A stretch of DNA of 64,000 nucleotides from Halanaerobium kushneri (GTDB taxonomy: Bacteria > Bacillota > Halanaerobiia > Halanaerobiales > Halanaerobiaceae): assembly GCF_900156285.1 (NCBI RefSeq), contig NZ_FTNC01000003.1:124001-188000 (forward strand). Reading direction: 5' to 3'. Below the pieces are notes generated by a model. That model saw nothing but the letters and a program-made list of their open reading frames with translations, was not told the origin of the DNA and did not search any database. The translations under genes were made by a program, and so were the position numbers. Positions within the stretch are counted from its first letter, which is position 1; each line of letters begins with the position of its first letter. Positions 57,071 to 64,000 of the stretch are shown here, in pieces.

Positions 57071-57703
57071 ATGGTGGAGTTGAAAATTGAAGATTTAAAA
57101 GAAATATTTGTGGAATTAGAAAAAACAGCCAAAGAAAAAAAGGATATTTTAATTGAATTAGATTCTGCTATGGGAGATGGAGACTTAGGAATTACAATGG
57201 AAAAAGCCTTCTCTGCTGCCAGAGAAGAAGCTGAAAATTATGCGGGAGATAATATCGGAGAACTACTGAAAAAAGCGGGTTTTGCAATGGCAAATAAGGC
57301 AGCAGCAACCATGGGAACACTCACAGCTACAGCATTTATCAGAGCTGCAGCAGCTGCAGATGGAAATAACAGGGTAGATTATGATAAAATAGTTCTAATG
57401 TTTGAAAAAGGTATTGAAGGAATTAAAGAAAGAGGCAAAGCAGAGGTTGGAGATAAGACCATGCTTGATAGCCTGGTGCCAGCTTATAATGCTTTGAAAG
57501 AAAGCAGAGATAATGGTGCTGATTTAAAAGAAGGGATGAAAAAAGCCGTACAGGCTGCCGAAAACGGTGTTGAGCAAACTAAAAATATGGTTTCTCAATT
57601 TGGTCGAGCTCATTATTATGGTGAGAAATCTAAGGGGAAGAAGGATCCTGGTGCAGCAGCAGCTTTCTTCTTTTTAGAAAGTTTCAGCAGATATTTAAAT
57701 TAA
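57071..57703 (+). CDS. dhaL: Dihydroxyacetone kinase ADP-binding subunit DhaL
   Basis: A 210-residue helical subunit that carries ADP/ATP-Mg. Asp31, Asp36 and Asp38 in ELDSAMGDGDLGITM match the Mg-coordinating aspartates of the family. NKAAATMGTLTATAFIRAA and GDKTMLDSLVPAY are also conserved, as is the C-terminal SKGKKDPGAAAA. ATG 57071 is preferred to GTG 57065, which overlaps the DhaK stop. It is the only dhaL in the window and may serve both DhaK proteins. Confidence 0.9.
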   Translation: MVELKIEDLKEIFVELEKTAKEKKDILIELDSAMGDGDLGITMEKAFSAAREEAENYAGDNIGELLKKAGFAMANKAAATMGTLTATAFIRAAAAADGNNRVDYDKIVLMFEKGIEGIKERGKAEVGDKTMLDSLVPAYNALKESRDNGADLKEGMKKAVQAAENGVEQTKNMVSQFGRAHYYGEKSKGKKDPGAAAAFFFLESFSRYLN

Positions 57704-57734
57704 ATTTGTAATTTAATGAGGGGGTGAATACAAA

Positions 57735-58304
57735 ATGGTAACAGAAAAATATAGTTATGTCGGAGAAAAAATTAAACTTGAAAGACTAAATCATGACCTT
57801 ACTTTACAGGAGCTAGCAGATGAAACAGGACTTTCAGTTTCCTTTTTAAGTCAGCTTGAAAATGGGAAAATTGCCCCCTCATTAAAAGCGCTTGATAAAA
57901 TTGCTTCATTTTTTTCTATCCATATTGCCAATTTATTTGTCAAACCTCAGTCTTTAGAGACCTATCATTTTTCTAATTCTGACCATATAGAGGTCGAAAA
58001 TGATAATAAGTTTTTAAAGTTTTTGATGCCCAAGTTAGAAGAGATGGAAGTGGTTTTACTGACTTTAGAAGATCAGAACGAAAATTTTGATTATACAACT
58101 CATAAAGGGGTAGAGTTTGTTTATGTTTTGGAAGGGAAAGTTGTTCTCGATTTTTCTAATAATCAGGAAAAGCTGATCTGTGAAGAAGGGGATTCAATGA
58201 TTTATATAGCTCAGAGACCACACCGAATTTTAAATGCTCATTCAGGTTCTTCTAAGTGCTTTATTATCAACTTAGAAAAAAGCGAATCGATTAATATTAA
58301 GTAA
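57735..58304 (+). CDS. XRE-HTH / cupin regulator
   Basis: A 189-residue regulator. Residues about 10-65 form an XRE-type HTH (IKLERLNHDLTLQELADETG, then LSVSFLSQLENGKIAPS). Residues about 110-185 form a cupin barrel (KGVEFVYVLEGKVVLDF, EEGDSMIYIAQRPHRI) that would bind a small effector. GAGGGGGTGA precedes ATG 57735. It sits inside the run of catabolic genes and probably controls them. Confidence 0.88.
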   Translation: MVTEKYSYVGEKIKLERLNHDLTLQELADETGLSVSFLSQLENGKIAPSLKALDKIASFFSIHIANLFVKPQSLETYHFSNSDHIEVENDNKFLKFLMPKLEEMEVVLLTLEDQNENFDYTTHKGVEFVYVLEGKVVLDFSNNQEKLICEEGDSMIYIAQRPHRILNAHSGSSKCFIINLEKSESINIK

Positions 58305-58322
58305 GATTAGGGGGCCGGTAGC

Positions 58323-59573
58323 TTGAATATCATAAAAGATTTTGTAAAAAAAGAATTAAAGTATGCTAATGGCTGCACTGAACCAGGAGCAGTAGCATAT
58401 GCTGTTGCATCAGCTGCAGAATATTCTAAAGGAGAACTAAATGAAATCATAGTTGAAACTGATGGTTTTGTCTATAAAAATGGAATGACTACTGGGATAC
58501 CAGGAATTAAAAAATACCGCGGCAATAAAATTGCAGCTGCCCTTGGATATTACAGCAAAAATCCTCAGCAGTTAAAACTTGAGGTTTTAGCTGATAATGA
58601 TCAAGAAAAATTAACTAAAGCAGAAAAGATTATTGAAAAAGTCAAACTCAAAATTGTTGACAGATCCACTCCCTATATTAAAGCAACAATTATGGCTGAT
58701 CAGATAACTGAAGCAGTTATCAGCGGAGAACACAGCAACTTGATTTCAATTAAAGTTGATGGTAAAACAGAGTTTGATCTTAATCAAAATAATTTAAAAG
58801 AAAAGGAAGATAATCTGGCTGAGAATATTAAGTCTTTAAATTTTGCTGAGATGATTAAAATGATTGAGGAAAATTATGATTCAGAAATAGAAAGCCTGCT
58901 GCAGGCTGGCTTAGATGCCAATTTAAAACTGGTTGAAGCCTCTAAAGCAGGAAGGGCAAATGACATTGGTTTTAAATATGAAAGTTTGATTTCAGGTGAG
59001 GTAGGAGAGATTGCTGCCAAAATAGCCCATGGAATTGATGCCAGAATGGCGGGTGTTTCACTTCCAGCGCTGGCTTCTTCTGGCAGCGGAGATCAGGGGA
59101 TTACTATTTCTCTTGCAGTCAATGAGACAGCAAAGCTTTTAAATAAAGAAGAAAAGGCACTTAAGGCAACACTTTTAGCTCATTTGATAACCTATTATAT
59201 AAAATTATATATGGGCAAATTATCCTCCCTCTGTGGTTTGATTTCTGCTGCAGCTCCAGGGATTACAGCAGCACTACTTTATCTTGATGGAGAGGAAGGA
59301 AAGATTGAGCTAGCAATTAAGCAGATGATAGGTGACAGCAGTGGTATTATCTGTGATGGTGCTAAATCAACCTGTGCTTTAAAAGCAGTTACCGCCTTTG
59401 AGCAGGCTTACAAGCACTATAAGCTTGCTAAATCCGGTCTGGAACTGGAAACACCTGTAGGAATTGTCAATCACAGTTTAGAAGCCACACTTGAAAACTT
59501 ATCTGAACTTTCAGTACCGAGATTTCAGACTATCAATGATACAATAGTCAGAGTAATTAATGATGGTTTATAA
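58323..59573 (+). CDS. L-cysteine desulfidase / serine dehydratase-alpha-like (CyuA/YhaM family)
   Basis: A 416-residue enzyme of the CyuA/CdsB (UPF0597) type. GCTEPGAVAYA near the N-terminus carries Cys18; Cys304, Cys344 and Cys351 (in CDGAKSTC) are the other likely [4Fe-4S] ligands. LASSGSGDQGITISL is the second family hallmark. Characterised members convert L-cysteine to pyruvate, sulfide and ammonia without PLP. The TTG start is 18 bases after the regulator stop. RidA follows, which fits an enamine/imine product. Whether cysteine is the real substrate is not shown by sequence. Confidence 0.85.
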   Translation: MNIIKDFVKKELKYANGCTEPGAVAYAVASAAEYSKGELNEIIVETDGFVYKNGMTTGIPGIKKYRGNKIAAALGYYSKNPQQLKLEVLADNDQEKLTKAEKIIEKVKLKIVDRSTPYIKATIMADQITEAVISGEHSNLISIKVDGKTEFDLNQNNLKEKEDNLAENIKSLNFAEMIKMIEENYDSEIESLLQAGLDANLKLVEASKAGRANDIGFKYESLISGEVGEIAAKIAHGIDARMAGVSLPALASSGSGDQGITISLAVNETAKLLNKEEKALKATLLAHLITYYIKLYMGKLSSLCGLISAAAPGITAALLYLDGEEGKIELAIKQMIGDSSGIICDGAKSTCALKAVTAFEQAYKHYKLAKSGLELETPVGIVNHSLEATLENLSELSVPRFQTINDTIVRVINDGL

Positions 59574-59643
59574 GAATCATTAAAGATTTTAGCTATATAT
59601 TTTGAAATTAATTAATTTAAATCAAATATAGGAGTTGATATTT

Positions 59644-60024
59644 ATGAAAAAACAGATTACAAGTAAAAAAGCACCGGCAGCTATAGGGCCTTATTCGCAG
59701 GCGATTAAATTCGAAAACTTGCTTTTCAGCTCAGGTCAGATACCGATAGATCCAGAAAGTGGAGAAATGCTGGAAAGTGATATAGAAAAACAGACCAGCC
59801 AGGTCATGAAAAACTTAGCTGAGGTTTTAAAAGAAGCGGGTACAGATTTTGATAGTGTTCTAAAAACAACTATTTTCCTTAAGGATTTAAATGACTTTTC
59901 TAAAGTTAATGAGATCTACAGCTCCTATTTTAAAGACACACCTCCAGCAAGATCAACTGTTGAAGTAAGCAGTTTACCTAAGGATTCTCTGGTTGAAATA
60001 GAAATGATTGCAGCCGCCGAGTAG
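59644..60024 (+). CDS. ridA: RidA family enamine/imine deaminase
   Basis: A 126-residue RidA/YjgF protein. APAAIGPYSQAIKFENLLFS and SGQIPIDPESGEM open the fold. Arg103 in PPARSTVEV and Glu118 near the C-terminus match the carboxylate-binding Arg and the catalytic-site Glu of RidA. It hydrolyses 2-aminoacrylate/iminopropionate made by dehydratases, so pairing with the desulfidase family gene just upstream makes biochemical sense. ATG 59644 follows AGGAG. Confidence 0.93.
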   Translation: MKKQITSKKAPAAIGPYSQAIKFENLLFSSGQIPIDPESGEMLESDIEKQTSQVMKNLAEVLKEAGTDFDSVLKTTIFLKDLNDFSKVNEIYSSYFKDTPPARSTVEVSSLPKDSLVEIEMIAAAE

Positions 60025-60059
60025 CCTTTTCTTGCAAATCAAAATTAAAGGGGTAAATT

Positions 60060-61046
60060 ATGAAAAAGAAATTAATTAATAAGCCGGAAAATGTAGTTAG
60101 TGAGATGATAGAAGGAATTTATCTTGCCAATCAAGATAGATTAAGAAAAATTGATAATTTTAATATAGTAGTTAGAAAGGAGCTCTCAGCAGGCAAAGTG
60201 GCTTTAATCAGTGGTGGTGGAAGTGGTCATGAACCTGCTCATGCTGGTTATGTTGGCAGGGGTATGCTTGATGCAGCAGTATCAGGTGCTGTTTTTACCT
60301 CACCAACTCCTGATGCAATTTATGAGGCTATTAAGGAAGTTGACAGTGGTAGTGGAGTTTTAATGGTTGTTAAAAATTATACTGGTGATGTTATGAATTT
60401 CGAGATGGCAGCTGAGATGGCAGCCATGGATGATATTGAAGTAGAGCAAGTGATTGTTAATGATGATATTGCAGTTGAAGACAGCCTTTATACTACAGGG
60501 CGAAGGGGAGTTGCTGGCACAGTTTTTGTACATAAAATTGCCGGAGCAGAGGCTGAAAAGGGATCAGATCTAAAAAAGGTTGTAAGTACAGCTGAAAAGG
60601 TAATTAAAAATGTAAAAACAAAGGGAGTTGCAATCAATCCCTGCAGAGTTCCTGGAGCTGAAAAGTCAACTTTTTCTCTATCAGAAAAAGAAATAGAAAT
60701 GGGAATTGGAATTCATGGTGAGCCAGGAACTGAAAGACAGGAGATTAGAGAAGTAGATCAGATTGTTGAAGCTATAATTTCAGAACTTCTATCTGAATTA
60801 GATCTCAGGGAAGAATCAGAAGTCGCTTTGATGATCAATGGAATGGGTGGAACTCCCTTAATGGAACTCTATATTGCGAATCGAAAAGCACATCAACTTT
60901 TAGAAGAGCAGGGGATTGCTGTTTATAAGACTTATGTTGGTGAGTATATGACATCACTTGAAATGGCAGGTTTATCAGTAACTTTATTAAAGCTTGATCC
61001 GGAATTAAAAGAATTACTTGATGCTGAGACTGAGATTAATCTATAA
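60060..61046 (+). CDS. dhaK: Dihydroxyacetone kinase DhaK subunit, canonical copy
   Basis: A 328-residue DhaK. ISGGGSGHEPAHAGYVGRGM has the canonical His57-Glu58-Pro; Asp110 lies in NYTGDVMNF and the covalent substrate His219 in IGIHGEPG. AAGGGGT precedes ATG 60060. The neighbouring dhaM suggests PTS-dependent phosphorylation of dihydroxyacetone, with the DhaL at 57071 as partner because none is adjacent. Compare the divergent copy at 56055. Confidence 0.92.
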   Translation: MKKKLINKPENVVSEMIEGIYLANQDRLRKIDNFNIVVRKELSAGKVALISGGGSGHEPAHAGYVGRGMLDAAVSGAVFTSPTPDAIYEAIKEVDSGSGVLMVVKNYTGDVMNFEMAAEMAAMDDIEVEQVIVNDDIAVEDSLYTTGRRGVAGTVFVHKIAGAEAEKGSDLKKVVSTAEKVIKNVKTKGVAINPCRVPGAEKSTFSLSEKEIEMGIGIHGEPGTERQEIREVDQIVEAIISELLSELDLREESEVALMINGMGGTPLMELYIANRKAHQLLEEQGIAVYKTYVGEYMTSLEMAGLSVTLLKLDPELKELLDAETEINL

Positions 61047-61080
61047 AGTAAAAATTAATATTAGATATTGGGGTGAGTTT

Positions 61081-61479
61081 GTGCTGAGTATATTAATTAT
61101 TTCTCACAGTGATAAAATTGCAGAAGGAACTAAAATATTGGCTTCACAGATGATGCAGGCACCTTTAGATATTAGAGCAATTGGTGGTACTGCTGATGGA
61201 GATATTGGAACAGATGTTGATGCAATAGAAAAAGCAATTAAAGATATCAACAAAGAAGATGGGGTTTTAGTTTTAGCTGACCTTGGGAGTGCGGTTATGA
61301 GTTTTGATATGGTTTATGAGTGGCTGGATGATGAAGTCAAGGCTAAAATTAGACTCGCTGATGCTCCTTTAGTTGAAGGAGCAGTAATGGGAGCTGTTGA
61401 AGCAAGCCTGGGAAAAGATATGGAAGCTGTTTTAAAGACTATTGAAAGTAGAGAGATTATAAAGAAAAATAATTCTTAA
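61081..61479 (+). CDS. dhaM: PTS-dependent dihydroxyacetone kinase phosphotransferase DhaM
   Basis: A 132-residue single-domain DhaM (EIIA-Man fold). Phospho-acceptor His9 lies in IISHSDKIAEG; GGTADGDIGTD and VLADLGSAVMS are conserved. It takes phosphate from HPr and recharges DhaL-ADP. GTG 61081 follows GGGGTGA; an earlier ATG at 61018 would overlap dhaK. It implies that the organism has EI and HPr elsewhere. Confidence 0.9.
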   Translation: MLSILIISHSDKIAEGTKILASQMMQAPLDIRAIGGTADGDIGTDVDAIEKAIKDINKEDGVLVLADLGSAVMSFDMVYEWLDDEVKAKIRLADAPLVEGAVMGAVEASLGKDMEAVLKTIESREIIKKNNS

Positions 61480-61491
61480 ATTAAAAATTAT

Positions 61492-61520
61492 AAAAATCCA
61501 GCTTTAGGGCTGGATTTTTA
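61492..61520. terminator. Bidirectional terminator
   Basis: AAAAATCCAGC and GCTGGATTTTT are self-complementary with A and T runs on both sides, ending the dhaM transcript and the convergent HD-domain gene. Confidence 0.9.
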
Positions 61521-62283
61521 AGTTCAGATAGTCTTTGACCTGCTGATAAATTTCCTCTCCCCGCTGATTCTGCTCCATAGAATCATAGATCGTCTCTATA
61601 TACTTTCTCTGCTTAATAATCTCAAGAGTTTCCTTAAAATTAATATCATAGATCCAGCCGAGCTGCATCACCTTTAAATCGTTAATTGTCTGGAGCTTAT
61701 CATAATTGATTGATTCTCTATTTAAAACCTTCTTGTAGATCTCATCATTGACCTCGGGATCAGTCGAGAGTTTGATTACATAATCCTTCTGGCTCCGCTT
61801 TTTATATCTTTCCACAAAAATATTAAAGATATCCAGTTTATCAGCATCTCGGATCAGTTTTGCAAAAAATAACTGTTCTTCACTCTTGAAATTTTCTCGA
61901 TTGAGGTCAGCATTATTGTGTTCTCTGATGGCCTGATAGATAATTTCCTGCTGAGCTTTACTTAAATCTTCAATCAAATTATTTTCCTTAATCACCTGAA
62001 CTCCAAGCTCCCCGTGATCTTCAGACTTATAATCAGAAAAAGTTTTGTACTTTTTATACTGTTTAAAGCGGCCGATATCGTGGTAAAGGGCTATTATTCT
62101 GGCCAGGTATTTATCTTCTGGATTTATATCTAAGTTTTCTATTATTTCTTCCATATCTTGAGTAACTCTTTTGCTGTGTTCAATTTTTAGCTGAATATTT
62201 TTCTGATCCTTTTCAGCTTCCATCTCAAATTGAGCTGTATATGATTCAAACCAGTTTTTTAGTTTCTGATATATCTTTTCCAT
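61504..62283 (-). CDS. HD-domain phosphohydrolase
   Basis: A 259-residue cytoplasmic protein, the only minus-strand gene in the window. Metal ligands of the HD fold are visible: His36 in IEHSKRV, His68-Asp69 in ALYHDIGRF, His90, His122 and Asp146 in IRDADKLDIF. HD proteins hydrolyse nucleotides or phosphate esters; the family is too broad to name a substrate. AGGAGG precedes its ATG on the minus strand. It is convergent with dhaM and divergent from the DUF6765 gene. Confidence 0.85.
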   Translation of the reverse strand: MEKIYQKLKNWFESYTAQFEMEAEKDQKNIQLKIEHSKRVTQDMEEIIENLDINPEDKYLARIIALYHDIGRFKQYKKYKTFSDYKSEDHGELGVQVIKENNLIEDLSKAQQEIIYQAIREHNNADLNRENFKSEEQLFFAKLIRDADKLDIFNIFVERYKKRSQKDYVIKLSTDPEVNDEIYKKVLNRESINYDKLQTINDLKVMQLGWIYDINFKETLEIIKQRKYIETIYDSMEQNQRGEEIYQQVKDYLNLKIQP

Positions 62284-62489
62284 TTTAAATTCCTCCTGTT
62301 ATTCCTAAATTTTATTATAGTTTATATTCTACTCCTTGTAAATTAACTGAAGATTAAATTATGCTAAATAATGAATATTTCAGTTTAAAAATCATCTAAG
62401 TTAAAAGATTGATATTTTTTGAGAAAAATTTCACTAAAAAGAAGGAAAAATTATACTCTTTGGAGAATTAACTTTTAGAGGTGATAAAT

Positions 62490-63587
62490 TTGAATATAGA
62501 ATTTCATTACTATATGACTTATCTGATTGCAGCCAGAGCCGGCTTTTCTTCAGAAGAGGCCAGAACTTTAGCCTATTCCAGCCAGTATATAGATGATAAT
62601 GATATTATTTATAATATTTCTCAAAATAGCAGTGATAATTACAGCAACTATATTTCTCAGACAAAAAATATAACAAAGCCGAAAAAGAAGCTCTTTCGTA
62701 TCTATCCTATTTTTCACTTTATTCCAGGTGAACCGACTGCTGATTCAGCCCGGAGAAAGGATGGCAAACTCCACCTTTTAAATACAACTCCAGACAGTAA
62801 AAATGCCAGAGAAATTCTTAAGCTTGCCTTAAAATCAGATAACCTATATAAAATAGGTCTTGCAGTCCACAGCTTTGCCGATACCTTTGCCCACCAGAAT
62901 TTTGTCGGCTATTATGATGAATTTAATATAGTTAAGGATATTCAAAAAAAGTTAAATTCTTTACTCAACAACTCTCCTTATGAAATTGGCCATGCAGCAG
63001 CAAAACACCGACCGGATATTCCAAATTTAATCTGGGAAGATCCGCGTTTGTGTGATTCCCACTCGCTGAGGGATAATAAAAAGATTTTTCTTAAGGCTGC
63101 CGGGAGAATTTTTAAAGAACTTAAATTATACCAGGAACCTGATTTGAAAAAACATGATTTAAAAAGAGAGAAAAAAGAGCTGAAAAGGGATCTGGCTAAA
63201 GCAATTGGAAGCAGCAGCTGTAACCCAAATTTATTTAATACCAATACTAAAGATCAGAGGCTTGAAAGATATAAAAAGCTTGCCTTAAGAGAAGAATACG
63301 GTGGGGTCGAGCTTAAGGATTATCAGATCTCAGAGTGGTTTAATGAAGTAATTAAGGTTGATTTCAGATTTATGAAAATTGATAACAGCAGTCCCTGGCA
63401 GCGACTCTTTTTGGATCTTTTATCAAGCCATCTAAAGATTTTTAAAAACAGCTACAGCTGGAAAATAGAAAAGTATAAAGAGAGTCACTGGTATAAATTC
63501 CAGCAGGCTGTCAGAGAACTGCAGGAGGAGGCACTTCAAGTATTAAATCCTTTGGTCTTTGATAAGCTTGAGCTGGAGAACTGGTAA
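62490..63587 (+). CDS. DUF6765 family protein, copy 2
   Basis: A 365-residue close paralogue of the 12855 protein, same length. It shares NIEFHYYMTYLIAARAGFSS, SSQYIDDNDIIYNIS, RIYPIFHFIPG, HSFADTFAHQNFVGYYDEFN and IGHAAAKHRPDI. The His-x3-Asp-x3-His and His/His/Asp clusters are conserved between the copies, which supports a metal site. TTG 62490 follows AGAGGTGAT, the same layout as copy 1. A stretch about 75 bases upstream (62415-62453) is also conserved between the two genes. Function unknown. Confidence 0.8.
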   Translation: MNIEFHYYMTYLIAARAGFSSEEARTLAYSSQYIDDNDIIYNISQNSSDNYSNYISQTKNITKPKKKLFRIYPIFHFIPGEPTADSARRKDGKLHLLNTTPDSKNAREILKLALKSDNLYKIGLAVHSFADTFAHQNFVGYYDEFNIVKDIQKKLNSLLNNSPYEIGHAAAKHRPDIPNLIWEDPRLCDSHSLRDNKKIFLKAAGRIFKELKLYQEPDLKKHDLKREKKELKRDLAKAIGSSSCNPNLFNTNTKDQRLERYKKLALREEYGGVELKDYQISEWFNEVIKVDFRFMKIDNSSPWQRLFLDLLSSHLKIFKNSYSWKIEKYKESHWYKFQQAVRELQEEALQVLNPLVFDKLELENW

Positions 63588-63617
63588 CTTAATTTATGAC
63601 AAAGTAAATATTTAAAT

Positions 63618-63672
63618 AAAATCCTCTTTTGCTTGAGTAAAATACTCACTCAAAAAGAGGATTTTTTATTTT
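63618..63672 (+). terminator. Rho-independent terminator
   Basis: AAATCCTCTTTTGCTTGAGT pairs with ACTCAAAAAGAGGATTT and is followed by TTTATTTTT. Confidence 0.88.
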
Positions 63673-63854
63673 TAGCTGGCAGGATTTAACTAATTTATAG
63701 CGAAATATATCATGTAAGGTCTTTTTTTAATATTATAAATTTTCATAATATTATTATAATAATCAAAAAATAAAGTTGTGGATAATATAAATTTATTTTT
63801 ATTAGTGATAAATCTTTAAATATCACTAAGCACATTATACAAGGAGGAGTGAAG

Positions 63855-64000
63855 ATGTTTAAAAGATTGTTGTTTTTGCTTTTGATTACTGCAGTGATTT
63901 TGGGAATGACCGGTTCAGCTCTGGCAGATAACCACGAAGGTCAGTATGGGGGAACACTGATTTATGCTACAGGAGCAGATGCTGATGCATTAGATCCTCA
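63855..64000 (+). CDS. Family 5 (peptide/nickel-type) ABC substrate-binding protein, N-terminus (partial)
   Basis: The first 48 codons are in the window. A signal peptide (FKRLLFLLLITAVILGM, then TGSALAD) is followed by YGGTLIYATGADADALDP, the characteristic start of mature SBP family 5 proteins for peptides, nickel or oligosaccharides. AAGGAGGAG precedes ATG 63855. The gene continues past the right edge. Confidence 0.85.
   Translation, partial: MFKRLLFLLLITAVILGMTGSALADNHEGQYGGTLIYATGADADALDP

Overview
The window is strongly A+T rich DNA from a Gram-positive-type anaerobe. AGGAGG/GGGGG ribosome binding sites are strong and TTG and GTG starts are frequent. Extracellular binding proteins carry Sec signal peptides without a lipobox cysteine. 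Many proteins are acidic, and a BCCT-type solute transporter is present. The gene set (sugar ABC importers, DUF6765 paralogues, small coiled-coil proteins, SEC-C proteins) fits a fermentative halophile of the Halanaerobium kind; that assignment is an inference. No rRNA, tRNA, CRISPR array or complete insertion sequence was seen.

Layout. (1) 1-9.9 kb: end of a SEC-C protein, then an alpha-mannoside locus: a GntR/LacI-type regulator with its own inverted repeats, binding protein, two permeases, GH38 alpha-mannosidase and a nitrilase-family amidase, ending in a broken aldo/keto reductase. (2) 9.9-14.6 kb: a scrapyard of small monocistronic units. It holds a decayed antitoxin-type HTH, a SEC-C gene that looks split by a cassette, three tandem-repeat coiled-coil proteins and a DUF6765 protein. 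(3) 14.7-17.2 kb: a DASS anion transporter, a small unknown protein and a ribbon-helix-helix protein. (4) 17.3-26.4 kb: a YesM/YesN-type two-component system, a sugar ABC importer, and GH5 and GH30 glycosidases, together suggesting uptake of beta-glucan oligosaccharides. (5) 26.8-35.2 kb: a LysO-like exporter, a sugar ABC importer, a GH2 beta-galactosidase and a LacI regulator. (6) 35.3-38.2 kb: a candidate Panacea-domain toxin-antitoxin unit, two stitched gene relics and a Gfo/Idh/MocA oxidoreductase.

(7) 38.4-50.4 kb: a catabolic cluster whose core (AGPS-like FAD oxidase, MFS carrier, two ETF-like subunits, SDR, FGGY kinase) has the same family composition as the uncharacterised Escherichia coli ygcU/yqcE/ygcR/ygcQ/ygcW/ygcE genes. 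It is followed by a BCCT carrier, SurE, an FrhB-like iron-sulfur protein and an RpiR-type regulator. A strong promoter with a pair of inverted operator-like sites precedes it. (8) 50.6-61.5 kb: a complete five-gene LIV-type amino-acid ABC importer, then an unusual run: ATC-hydrolase family protein, DhaK, DhaL, XRE-cupin regulator, cysteine desulfidase family protein, RidA, second DhaK and DhaM. (9) 61.5-64 kb: an HD-domain protein on the minus strand, a second DUF6765 paralogue and the start of a family 5 solute-binding protein.

How the genes fit together: the three sugar importers lack an ATPase gene and must share one encoded elsewhere. Their cytoplasmic glycosidases hydrolyse the imported oligosaccharides. 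In region 7 the oxidase can pass electrons to the ETF pair, while the SDR and kinase act on the carbon skeleton and the RpiR SIS domain probably senses a sugar phosphate. In region 8 the importer, desulfidase and RidA suggest breakdown of an amino-acid-like compound to pyruvate and ammonia, with a PTS-linked dihydroxyacetone-type kinase alongside. The substrates of regions 7 and 8 cannot be read from sequence.
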